Assembly: GCA_036898135.1 (NCBI GenBank)
Contig: CM072512.1
Coordinates: 12,698,312-12,762,311, forward strand
DNA: 64,000 nucleotides
Direction of reading: 5' to 3'
Source of the DNA: Oncomelania hupensis
Lineage: Eukaryota > Mollusca > Gastropoda > Littorinimorpha > Pomatiopsidae
In this document: piece after piece, positions 10,871 to 20,879 of the stretch
Position numbering within the stretch: the first letter of the stretch is position 1
How the letters are laid out: the number at the start of each line of letters is the position of its first letter
Made by a program: the position numbers and the translations under genes
The notes under the pieces: model-generated
The model's database searches: none
What the model was told of the DNA's origin: nothing
What the model saw: only the letters and a program-made list of their open reading frames with translations

Positions 10871-13800
10871 TTGCGAAGTTGTGGTCTCGATTTTGTGGTC
10901 CTGATTCGGCTCTTTGCAGTCCGCTGGACTCTGTAAGCAATGAATAACTAATAAGCTTTTAATTTAACTCTGATCTCGAGTTGTCTTGATTTTGTGGTTC
11001 TGATTCGACTCTTTGCAGTCCGCTGGACCCTGTAAGCAATGAATAACTAACTATTAATTTAACTCTGATCTCGAGTTATTTTTTAAAAAAAAATCGCTTA
11101 GCCTACTCGTCCTTCTCCGGAAATTTCAAGATTCGAATATTATAAAGTATAGGCTTAAATATTATCAATTAGAATAGATATAGTTTATACATTTATTTAC
11201 GTATAAAACAAACAATACAGGTCTAATAATTATATTCAGCTAGTGAGGTTCTTCGCTGTGCGGAGACTGACTTATAATATAATAATGTAGATTAAGCCTA
11301 TGTATACTGTATAACAGTGTCTACTTGGTTCTAGGCAGGAAATGGGCAATGCTATTATTAGCCTTTACTGCTGAGAACTAACAAAATGCAAATCAAGGAA
11401 CGCAACTATTAAATATTGTCGATAATAATTATGCTCATATTATGCTCATATTAACAAAGTATACTGTTGCGAAATGCTAAATCTGTGTAAATCGAACAGA
11501 ATGAGAAGCAACAGCGATCATTTTTAATGTCAGCTAGTCGTAGTCATGCAAGCATCATTTCGTAACACATCGGAGAGCTTCGTTCGACTTCGGTGATTGC
11601 CTTTTTGGGCGAATGACTGGAACTAGGTTGGAAAAAACAAGTTTGCCGCCGGGCTAGCTAGGAAGTAAAGTGAGGTAGCCCGCATGGTTTTTAGGCAGCC
11701 CGACAATCGCGTATTTACGGCAATGTGTACAGTGCATTAGACCAACTTCTTTATCGAAAATGAGCCAAGATCGATCTTCGCCATCTGAACGTTTCAGCCA
11801 TGCAGTCTGAAAATGTCTTTTTCTCTTCGATTCCTACTCTTTGTGACGCTCGTTCTTCTCCGAACTAGAATTCGCCTTCTTTGGCGGGGGTTCGTTGACC
11901 CCAGAAATTAAGTTCCACATTTTCGGATCAACAACCGTCACCTTGACAATACACGTAATTTGTAGCAGTGTTTTTTTCACTAACAAAGCAGACAGCGCGC
12001 TTGGCGCAAAAGGGAAGTAGGCAAAGGGAAATAACCCTCGCGTATGCTTCATACTCGTAGCAGACGAACAGTGACCTAAAAACGCTCTCGCTTCGGACCG
12101 AGCTTCTAAAAGTCTGCAAGTAGTATCAGTGCTCGAAATTAGCGGGGGCCCGGGGCCAAAAACCCGCAAAGTTGATTTCGGGCTCGGAAAGTTGAAAAAC
12201 GAAGGGCCCGCTTGGCCCGCAAAATAATTCGTCTGCTACAGCTAGCTCTACTCGGCAGTTTCGTATTTGGGCCAAGGGAAGCAACCCACACCGGTGCCCT
12301 AAATTTGGACAGAAAAAAAAAACAGAAAAGAAGCGAAAACCCTTTAATTTTGCACTCAAAAGTGTAATATACACTTCAATATCTTTTTAATATAATAAAC
12401 AAAAGGTTATGGCACAACATAAGCGCAAAATGTCCATCTTTGCAAGTACGAAAGTATGGCTACATATCGTCGCCATACAGTTGCTAAAACAATCGGCGAT
12501 GGCGTATTTTCCCATTTTTTGGGAAGCGAAAGACGTCAGAAGAAAACGTCGACGAAAGGAAAGAACAAGGAAAAGAGAGAAAAAAGAAGTATGAAGAGGA
12601 AAAAAGATCAAGGAACTACAATGAAGGGTGGAAAAAAAGATTTCCATGGCAGGGCCTTGAAGTGAACGAGGAAGAGTACTGTTAAGTTTAGTTCCCTTTC
12701 ATGGTTTTGTTTTGAACTTTTGTGCATTGAGGTCAGATTGTTTGTTAGGTTACTCATATTAAAAATTTAATGATGTGTATTGTGCAATACTCAGTCACAA
12801 AACTGAAAAGTATTATACAAGAGACTCACTTGATTTTTTTCTATTTTGTTTAATGGCCATTTCAGGCTCACTAGTCACTGGAATATGTGTGTCACTGAAT
12901 GTGTGCGTGTGTGTGTTTTTTCCCCTTTTTTGTTGGTAATGTTTGAAAGTGAAAGAAAAGGCAAATAAAAATGACATCACTCAGCAAAATTGGAAATTCA
13001 ATTGTTTTTATTTTAGATTATGAGACAAATTGTACTTTCTACTTATTGTCAATAATTCTTTTGTTTTTTGTTTGCATTATTTTTTAAGTTGGGCCCCGAA
13101 AGTTGCTTGTGGGCCCTCAAATTTTTCAATCAAGGGGCCCGGTGGCCCCCTAAGAAAAAAGTTAATTTCTAGCCCTGAGTATTATTTTATTTTTAAGGTC
13201 GCCAGGCGGGCTGGCTCAACTATAAAGTGAGGTCGCCCGAGCCGGTTTTAACTTAAGTCGCCTCGGGCGACCGGGCGATTGCTAAATCTCACCCCTGATC
13301 ATGTTCATATACTACTTTTTGATATTTCATTCACTTTGTTTTTTTATTATTTTTTCTTTCAATTGCGGAAGCTTTATTAATCTTAATAGTTTTAAGTTAC
13401 ACATTTCTTCCATCATTAAAATTATGGGCGATTGAGGATGTCAGTGTAATAACCGTCACAAAAGTCAGTTTTTTCACATACATGGCTTTATGTGAAAATT
13501 CCTTTAATGAGTTATCTTTTCATGCACATTTCCTTGAAGCCTGTACATAAGACTTACAAAAAATGCAAATTATTATGTAATCAAAAACAATTTATTAAAC
13601 TGTGTATACAAGTTACAACACGACCTTTTGGCACTTGCTCAGATACAAAACAAATACAAGTAAGAAGTAAACTTAAAGGTGTAAAAGTACAGGTGTAAGT
13701 CAACAAACCAGTACAGATAATAAACACACAACAAGTATACAAGTCACATACATACAGCACATGGGATATACAGGATGTAAAGAAAAACAGCAGGTGTCAT

Positions 13801-14115
13801 ATAATATTAAATCAACATTCAACATCAACATACCAGCATGTTTGACATATATACATAATACAGGTACAAAGGTAGCAAAATTACAATACAGGTAAAAAAT
13901 ATAATTTACAAATAATTAAAAAAAATCAAACTAAAAAGTAAAAATTGTAATAAATGTCAGCATTATAAATTACATCAATATTTTTCTTGTTATTATTATT
14001 ATTATTTATTACAAATAGATGGTCACTTATCAGGTTTGCAGCCAGACATGGATCTTCAAAACAACTGTAATCTTTCTTAGCCTAATGAAGCCATGTCACA
14101 GAGAGAGAAAGAGAA

Positions 14116-14170
<55 letters not shown>

Positions 14171-15384
14171 AAGAGATCTGCGAGAGACAGAGAGAGCGAG
14201 AGAGAAGGGCACGTGAATAATAAAATAAATGACAAACAATTTTTTCCTTACCTCCCCAGAGGCCAGTGACTTTGATACAATACTTGGCTTCCCACAGATC
14301 GCACTCCTTATATTTCATCTGGTTTGTGCTGAGTCTGTCATCCCACTTCTCTTGGCAGTTGTTGTCCAGAGTGGAGTCACATTGGTAGCAGAACTTGCTG
14401 CTTACTGAACAAAAGAAGGCAATCACTGTCATCTTCTACAAACTCACAAAGAAGACTTAAAATAATTTTATTTTCTTCTTTCTTTTTGTCACCAGCAGAA
14501 TTATTAACATTTGGAAGAGTCTACAGAATGAAAATGTCACAGCTATTTTCATCGTCAGTTGCATAGTCATTGACATGCCCATGGTTAATGATTTTTAATT
14601 TGTTTTAATTTTTTAAATGAGACTTTATTGTCCCTTTTTAATCGGGAAATTCTGGGCCGCCTCCCCTGGCTACAACTTTCGCTGTTATCTATAATTATCG
14701 TTCAACATTTCATAGTATAAGTTGTCGTATAGTGATATACATATTCAAGACATATCTGGCAGCAGAATACACCACTGATTTCCAAAATACACCATCATAA
14801 TTATCGCTTGACCATAGCCATCATCATTGACCCGAAAATCAACACCATTAAAATTATTCCCAAGTCTTCTGACAGTGGTGTTCGTATACATATCGTATAT
14901 CATTATGAACAATGAAGTTTAAAACCATTCCTAGGAAGTATCGAGTTCACATTCTTCTGCACTAAACAGTATTAATCTGAAGTAAACATTGTCAACAACA
15001 AAAATGTTCAAGGTGCGATGCGAGCTGAAGTACCCCGATCATTTAATGATTTATCAACGGAACATTTAAAACAACTAAAAATGATATTCTGAAGACAGAA
15101 ACCAATACATTCTGTTATTCTACTTGCATACAAGTTGTAAACAATGTTAGAACTATCTCCAGTAGTTAGTTAGTTAGTTAAAGTAGATTAACGTCCCCGG
15201 ACACATAAGCGTATAGGGGACGGGTGAAACACCACTCTTAAGAAGTTTCTCCAGTAAGTTTAGCAGTTTACTATATACTCCAGTGTACACTTCCGCATTT
15301 TCTCTCACCTGTCTGAACGCAGCAGACGATTGCGACCATTACAACACAAAGATGCCTCAGCGATGCACTCCATTCTACTGCCAT
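7821..15384 (-). CDS. GPI-anchored Ly6/uPAR (three-finger) protein, 3 exons
   Basis: Join 15384-15309, 14404-14252 and 8029-7821: 438 nt, 145 aa. All introns are GT-AG and both junctions are phase 1, so the frame is continuous. Residues 1-28 form a signal peptide with hydrophobic core LCVVMVAIVCCV. The mature part has ten cysteines, starting KFCYQCDS and ending DGCN, the classic Ly6/uPAR pattern of five disulfides with Asn after the last Cys. It ends in a hydrophobic tail (APALVFVSLFAVLYAWW), which signals GPI attachment near the Ser-Gly after GCN. It should sit on the outer cell surface. Closest in style are small quiver/sleepless-like invertebrate Ly6 proteins, which modulate channels, receptors or junctions, but the ligand cannot be read from sequence. 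Intron 2 (6.2 kb) carries nested hAT elements. Confidence 0.88.
8100..9731. other. Ly6 intron 2 segment with recurring GACCGTCAC-like motif
   Basis: No coding exon is visible. A motif close to TAACGACCGTCAC (or its reverse) recurs near 8588, 8795, 8968, 9157 and 9545, and again near 13450 beyond the inserted transposon. Two of these are preceded by AAATGTCAAAAA. The spacing is roughly 170-210 bp or its double. This suggests a badly decayed tandem repeat. Confidence 0.4.
10108..10864. repeat. Cluster of trinucleotide microsatellites
   Basis: (TTC)n at about 10108-10152, (AAT)n at 10676-10740 changing into (AAG)n at 10741-10764, and (ACT)n at about 10828-10864, all inside the composite hAT-like element. 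Confidence 0.9.
10888..11052 (+). mobile_element. Two DR-A 3'-end fragments in tandem
   Basis: Two successive copies of the DR-A 3' end (GTCCTGATTCGGCTCTTTGC ... TGTAAGCAATGAATAACTAA) occur at about 10888-10950 and 10985-11052. Both are severely 5'-truncated, which is typical of LINE-mediated retroposition. Confidence 0.7.
12127..13177. mobile_element. hAT element nested in the 9.7-13.3 kb element
   Basis: Left end CAGTGCTCGAAATTAGC and right end (reverse complement) CAGGGCTAGAAATTAAC are the common hAT terminus CAGGGCT-GAAATTA. The flanking octamers AGTAGTAT (12119-12126) and AGTATTAT (13178-13185) match at 7 of 8 positions, the expected 8-bp target duplication. A Lys-rich frame at 12456-12665 does not resemble a transposase I know. 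At 1051 bp it is probably non-autonomous. Confidence 0.7.
13303..14095. other. Ly6 intron 2, no further feature
   Basis: AT-rich intron sequence between the hAT-like element and exon 2, with many short GT/CA-rich words but no gene or defined repeat. Confidence 0.6.
14100..14206. repeat. (GA)n microsatellite beside Ly6 exon 2
   Basis: Imperfect GA run about 50 bp downstream of the exon 2 donor. It lies within intron 2, so frames reading through it are not real protein. Confidence 0.9.
14252..14404 (-). CDS. Ly6/uPAR gene exon 2 (first half of the domain)
   Basis: Acceptor CTTTTGTTCAG| and donor GGGGAG|GTAAGG bound 153 nt encoding VSSKFCYQCDS through CIKVTGLWG, with five of the ten cysteines. 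Splitting Ly6 domains over two exons with a phase 1 junction is usual for the family. Confidence 0.87.
14605..14670 (-). mobile_element. SINE 3'-end fragment
   Basis: The 3' part of the SINE at 28495-28830 recurs here (AATCGGGAAATTCTGGGCCG, then CCTCCCCTGG). It lies in intron 1 of the Ly6 gene. The remaining intron sequence to about 15160 shows nothing else. Confidence 0.6.
15165..15245. mobile_element. Short retroposon 3' end with (TTAG)n tail
   Basis: GTTAGTTAGTTAGTTAAAGT leads into AGATTAACGTCCCCGGACAC, a tail plus unique end. Related words occur near 1105-1135 and 8145-8170. Probably a SINE or LINE 3' fragment; the family is not known to me. Confidence 0.4.
15309..15384 (-). CDS. Ly6/uPAR gene exon 1 (signal peptide)
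   Basis: ATG at 15384 begins MAVEWSASLRHLCVVMVAIV. The exon ends CAGACAG|GTGAGA, a strong donor, leaving one nucleotide (phase 1) that joins exon 2's first two to make Val. Upstream sequence is non-coding up to the RTE fragment at 15676. No TATA box was identified. Confidence 0.85.
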
Positions 15385-15675
15385 GTTGCTGACGAAAATG
15401 ATGAGAAAGAATCAACAACACAAAAATGTAATTTCAGGAAATAAACACGCACCCAACGCCACAGAAAAAGTCCGGAAGTAATGGCGGGTTTGAAATGACA
15501 ACGCGACACCTGACGGTCCACAGGTAAACTGCGGGTGTCAACTCAGGTGTGAGGGACGTAACCGTGCAATTCAGTTACTACAGGGACAGGCAGAAGTTGT
15601 TGCTTCCCTTGCTTAATATCTTCTAAATTCCATGGGGCTGCCGCCTTTAGCGTCTTGAATTATATTATGCAGCCA

Positions 15676-16172
15676 CACAGGCCTATCCTATCCTATCCTA
15701 TCCTATCCCGTAACTCGGAAGTAGTTGGGGCACCACAGATGATCCTTTAACCAGCATATTCTATCTTCCTCTGCCCTCAGCAACCCTGATGGCTTCGCTC
15801 GGTGTCAAACCAGTCCATTCTCGAATGTTGTCCCCCATCTCTTTTTCGGTCTCCCTCTTCTTATACCTCCTTGCAGGATGGTCTTTGCAAGGTCTGGTGA
15901 CGTGGCCATACCATCGGAGCTTACGTTTCTTCATCACTGTGAGCAGGTCATCGTGCGGTGTAATGGCTTGTGTGATGGTCTGTCGGACTTCGTCGCTGGT
16001 GATGTGTTGGGTATAGGAAATGCCCAGAAGTCTTCTGTAGCACCTCATCTCCATGCTTTGTATTCTTCGTTGTAGATGTGCAGTGAGGGTCCACGTTTCG
16101 CAAGCGTATAGGAAGATGGGGATGACAAGGGAGCGCAGCAGCCTTATCTTGGAACGTAGACTGATGGTCTAG
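15676..16172 (-). pseudogene. RTE-like LINE 3' fragment
   Basis: Minus strand encodes the C-terminal part of an RTE-like polymerase (SLRSKIRLL-type, EMRCYRRLLGISYTQH, KRKLRWYGHVTR, DNIREWTGLTPSEAIRVAE). It ends in a (TAGGA)n tail, seen on the plus strand as TCCTATCCTATCC at 15676-15705. The copy is 5'-truncated and frame-damaged. Sister copies lie at 35945, 48150/54259, 55727, 56355 and 58018. It sits about 290 bp upstream of Ly6 exon 1. Confidence 0.85.
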
Positions 16173-16289
16173 ACAGGCACCCATCCCCACCCCTACCTCC
16201 CTACCCCCCCCCCCCCAAAAAAAAAAGACTTCTAATAACGACTTGCGTTTCATCAGATTGATGAACGTGTATTTGTTGTATTTTTAAGA

Positions 16290-16375
16290 ATGTTTGTAAA
16301 ATGTGATCGTGTATGTTGGTTACAGATCGCCGCGTTTTGAGCCTGATTTAGGAGTAAGAAAGGCGCGTATAGCAT
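16290..16375 (+). mobile_element. SINE 3'-end fragment
   Basis: GATCGCCGCGTTTTGAGCCT followed by AAAGGCGCGTATAGCATTG matches the 3' ends of the SINEs at 2738-3131 and 50387-50618. The tRNA head is missing. Confidence 0.6.
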
Positions 16376-16837
16376 TGTAGGCTTCTCATGGAAGATAATA
16401 TGGTTAATCACTAGTGTAAATCTATTTCTGTTCCATGTAGGCTATATAAGCTCGTATCTTTGAGACGGCAATGCGGGCTCAATATGAGTATGGCACTGTG
16501 GTTATTTCAAAAGTACACACTCAATCATAATGCAACATTGCAGAGGAACAAACGAAAAAGGAACATCATAGAAACTATCCCAGACAAAGAAAGAGAGGTA
16601 GCATTTTTGCGAGGGTAATGCTCAGAACCAATGTCACACAAACATGCATTATGTTTTTCATTGTAGGCCAACTCCTCTTATTAGAAATATAGTGTCTGAT
16701 TTCTTTCAGTTCTCAGAAATAGCTTCCCTGCTTGCAGTAGCCTACCATTTCAAAGTTGGCTAAATGTGCAATTTCAAATGGCAACTTTGGTCAGCGTTGC
16801 ACACAGTTTTAGTTTGCCAATACCTCTGATTCTCATT

Positions 16838-17462
16838 ACATTACATTACATGATTATTGCTTTAGGTCCAGCGGACTCTTCCGAGCCAAATCAGGACCAG
16901 TATAACCGAATCAGGACCACAAAATCAAGACCACAACATCGCTGAAAGAGGACTCGCCCCTGATCCGCATAAAATATCTGCCGAAACAACCCTAGTGGTA
17001 ACACTGAAGGCACTCCACTAGCCGGTCACTTTACAATAAAGACATCCCACGCAGGGGACACTGAGGCTATACTTTAATTCATCGAACCCCCGTTTACAAA
17101 AACAAAATAGAATATAAACATCATTATAAAATATCAACAAAACACATACATATAAAATGCCTACATTGCCAAATAATAACATCATAGGAAGCCCCAGTGA
17201 CCACCTGGCAGAAAGCGTCCAATATTTCCAAGCTGATCCAACAGACCTCACACACAAATGAGGAGTTTTGTCCCGGAAGAGTTTTCAAGAAAAAAGGTAG
17301 GTGACTGGTCTAGCGAAGAAGAAGGTAGTATAGTAGATTGATAGAACAGTGTAGGAATGAGAAAGAACAAAGGAGAAAGACAGCGACAGTGGGAATTTAA
17401 GCACTCAATTTCCAGAAAGTGGGGATACTATTTATACTGAAACCCCCGGCACCCCTACGAGG
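16838..17462 (-). mobile_element. DR-A retroposon copy (variant 3' end with CATTA tail)
   Basis: Near full-length DR-A. Its 3' end is the second variant (GGCTCGGAAGAGTCCGCTGG, then ACCTAAAGCAATAATC), followed by a short (ATGTA)n tail, rather than the TGCAGTCC variant of copies 1 and 2. Confidence 0.75.
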
Positions 17463-18138
17463 AATCTGCTTCTAATAACAATTCAGAAATGGGTTTAGTA
17501 TCATTGGAATCCGCCAAAACAGACCTGATGAAATATTGTAATACCATTTTGCGCACAGAACCATTTATTTATTCCTTTATTTTCTGTATAAACTAGGCAG
17601 AGACACATACTTAGGCCTATGTACACAAAGTTGAAACCTACATTTATCCATTTCTTTAAAATTATGTTATTTTGATGAATTCATTAATTTATCTCTCTTT
17701 GTTATATACCATATTTTCAATTGTAAGAGCGTATACTTTGCATCAGAAAATCTTTTTCTATGCCGGTACGAGGTAGTCTTTTTTTTTTCCTTGGTGTAGG
17801 CTACTGTGGGTACACTAGGTCTTCAGATCTAATATTAAAAGTAGGCCTACATTTTCGATTGCGAATCAGCTCAACTAACACTTTTAAAAATAAAATAAAA
17901 AAACACAAAAAAAAAAACACACAAAAAAAACACCTTCGTGACGTACTTCTACGTAAGCTGACGTCATAAAAATAAAGTACTTGTCGAGAGAACATAAGGA
18001 TGTTTAATGCAAAACTAAATATTATTCCTGTACAAAAAAGCATAAAATCATGCAAACAGTTAAACAAATGAAAAACTTAGTTTTGACTTTTATTGCACAA
18101 ATGGCGGTAGTTTGGAGTAGGTATCTACTGAAATGGGG

Positions 18139-18233
<95 letters not shown>

Positions 18234-18289
18234 TATTGTGATTATTTACCGCACATTGGAAGTGGTGAGAAGAAAGCTATGGCGGCCTA
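17463..18289. other. No gene; (GA)n microsatellite at 18140-18231
   Basis: AT-rich sequence with A-rich runs near 17880-17930, then a pure ~92-bp GA dinucleotide array. No coding signal. Confidence 0.7.
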
Positions 18290-18880
18290 CTAGCGCCAAA
18301 ACCTGATAATTACAATTATCATGTGATAATTACAAATATCATGGGATAATTACAATTATCAAGAAATAATTACAATTATCAAGAGATGATTACATTTATC
18401 ATTGAAAATTACAAATATGTTCGTGTAATCATGTTTAATTTTCAGTTTTGGCTCTATCAATCCGCCTGGAAATGCGCCAAAACTGAAAATTGTAATTATC
18501 ACATAATAATTTAAAATTTTCACTTGATAATTATAATTTTCACGTGATCATGCTTAATTCTGGTAAGGCGGCTTACTAGCGTCAAAACCTGCAAAACTTA
18601 CATGTATCAGTGATAATTGTAATTAACAAGTAATAAAACAAGTAATTCACAAAGATACCGGTAATTCACAGCGTTAATTACTAATTTTCAGTTTTGGCCA
18701 CGCTTTACTAGGGCCCAAACCCCAGGCGTGCTGGGAACAGTGCTGCTGCCGCGCATGCGCATCGCGCATCGGTCCGCACACGCTCATCTTAATATTTATA
18801 AATTTCAGTGATAATTGTAATTGTCTCTTGATAATTGTAATTATCTCATGATATTAGTAATTATCAGGTTTGGGCGCTAG
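18290..18880. mobile_element. Fold-back/MITE-like element built of GATAATTACAATTATC units
   Basis: The left end CTAGCGCCAAAACCTGATAA and right end (reverse complement CTAGCGCCCAAACCTGATAA) form an inverted repeat with one mismatch. The interior repeats near-palindromic units such as GATAATTACAATTATC at least ten times in both orientations, and the terminal motif recurs inside (near 18575 and 18700). No target duplication was recognised. There is no protein. Fold-back DNA transposons have this look. Confidence 0.55.
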
Positions 18881-18952
18881 GAAAGCATGGCAAATTACAT
18901 TACATGATTATTGCTTTGAGTCACATGGGCTTCGCGCTTCAATTTTTTTAAA

Positions 18953-18955
<3 letters not shown>

Positions 18956-18990
<35 letters not shown>

Positions 18991-19217
18991 AGAGGAGGGG
19001 GGAGGGGATACGGAATCCGTGACCTCCCTCCACCCCTTTCTCCCGCCCACCATCCTAGATCCGCTCCTGAATACAGTACTACAATACATTTTTATTGCCC
19101 AACTTTCTCATAAAAGCGGAAAATTGCCTTAGGCATTGAACGCAGACTTTGGATATAATAGATACACGAACAGAAATAAAATGTTCCATGCTTACCACAA
19201 TCATATGGCTTAGCTGG

Positions 19218-19305
<88 letters not shown>

Positions 19306-19546
19306 TCGCTTTTATCCATGCACACACGTGCACATACACCCACACACACCAACATATGTACGTAGACACTGACCTTTTAGAACATCAGTTGCTACGTGCA
19401 ATAAAGCTGAAACAATAATAAAAATAAAAAATACCAATATTGCACAAGTCAATCACAGCAGCACAGATAAAGGCAGCTCTAGAATCACAATACAATGTCA
19501 GATTAAGAGGTTTAATTCTGTAAACACACATTGTCCATTTTTACAC

Positions 19547-19592
<46 letters not shown>
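18956..19592. repeat. Microsatellite cluster: (GT)n, (TC)n, (AAT)n
   Basis: (GT)n at 18956-18988, interrupted (TC)n at 19224-19302 and (AAT)n at 19549-19592, separated by sequence without coding signal. Confidence 0.9.
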
Positions 19593-19595
<3 letters not shown>

Positions 19596-19599
19596 AACA

Positions 19600-20386
19600 C
19601 ACGCAAACGCGCGCGCGCACGCACTCACACACTCACGCGCACACACACACAATTCATAAATGTATAAATAAAACATAAATAAATACATGTATTCAAAACT
19701 TAATTAGTAAATAATACTCAACAAAATATTCATGTGCATAATATACACATGCTATAAAGAAGACTGATTAACAACCGTCGTCGTCCTCGTTGTACTCGTT
19801 GTACAACTATAGTCTGTCATGATTGATCGTCACGCAAGAGTTGCAGACCAAGCACAGATAATTAGTCCTTGTCTTGTCTTGACAGTCTGATTGCCTCCCT
19901 TGTCCTTCTTCGGCCTGACTGACCTTCAACGAAAAGAACGCAATAAGCCTAATACCGGAAGGTCAATAGGAACTTTAAATGTTAAGCAAACAAGAATAGT
20001 AAGTAAACAATCAATGAAATGATTACAGCGCAATAATAATGTAAGGATGTTAGACCAGAACAGGAGAAAAGTCCATTGATGAAAGACCCACAATTCTTCA
20101 TTTCTCCCGCCCCCTCTTCCCTCCCCCTCCCCAGCTCTCCTCCATCACGCTTCCTCCCTTTCCCGTTTTCTCAAACCCACACCTGATCCAACGCCCACGT
20201 TTTGCTTTTAATTGGAAAATTAAACCTATTAATTCCGCACCCAAATTCGGAAAAGCAATTTTTGTCTCTGTCTCCCTTCTGTCTGTTTGTCTCTGTCTGA
20301 AGATTACCTTTTAATTCTAAAGCCAAATTCGGAAGAAAAAAAACTATTTCTGTCTCTGTCTCTGTCTCTCCCTGTCTCTGCATGTA

Positions 20387-20417
<31 letters not shown>

Positions 20418-20879
20418 TCCTGTCTTCATCATGGTGATCGGCGTCGCTATCACCATTATCATCGTCCTTGTTCTCCCCCTTCACCTCATCGTCATCTCCT
20501 TCCTCCTCTTCCCACCCAAACGTCTTCGTCCTCGTCCTCTCCTCCTCGTCCTACTACAACTCCTTCTCCTCCTCCTCCTCCTCCTCCTCCTCATCATCAT
20601 CGTGTTGTTCAAACCGCACAGTACAAAAGGGGCCATTCAAGGCCAATATATCTGTCAAAAGGGTTTAGTTCATAATTCATGGACTACCAAATTCAGAACC
20701 AGAGTATCCGAGACCTATCAGAGAGCTGAGCTGGACTATGTCAGGGGCAGGATTCAAAAGTCAAAGATAATTATCGAGCACTATCAGACTTTTTTTTTTT
20801 TTTTTTTTAAGAGCGAGAGCGTTGTTGCTAGGGCAATGAATGCCTCCAGTGATGTTGTGGCGTTGATGTTGGTTTGGAT
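19600..20879. other. No gene; pyrimidine-rich low complexity
   Basis: (TCTG)n and (CTC)n-like runs around 20340-20600 and a T run at 20790-20808. Long frames here (Ser/Leu/Pro-rich) come from the low-complexity tract. No recognisable domain in 20620-20790. Confidence 0.6.

Larger units (their letters stand above)
9732..13297. mobile_element. hAT-like element (CAGGGGTGAG termini), composite
   Basis: The ends are CAGGGGTGAGATTTA at 9732 and its exact reverse complement ending at 13297, a 15-bp TIR. The 5-bp direct repeat ATCAT flanks both (9727-9731, 13298-13302). Subterminal sequence near 9770-9880 reappears inverted at 11565-11700, and part of the right end is repeated at 11650-11715, so this is probably one copy inserted into or recombined with another. 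CAG-type ends suggest hAT, but hAT normally gives 8-bp duplications. No transposase was recognised. It lies in intron 2 of the Ly6 gene. Confidence 0.6.
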
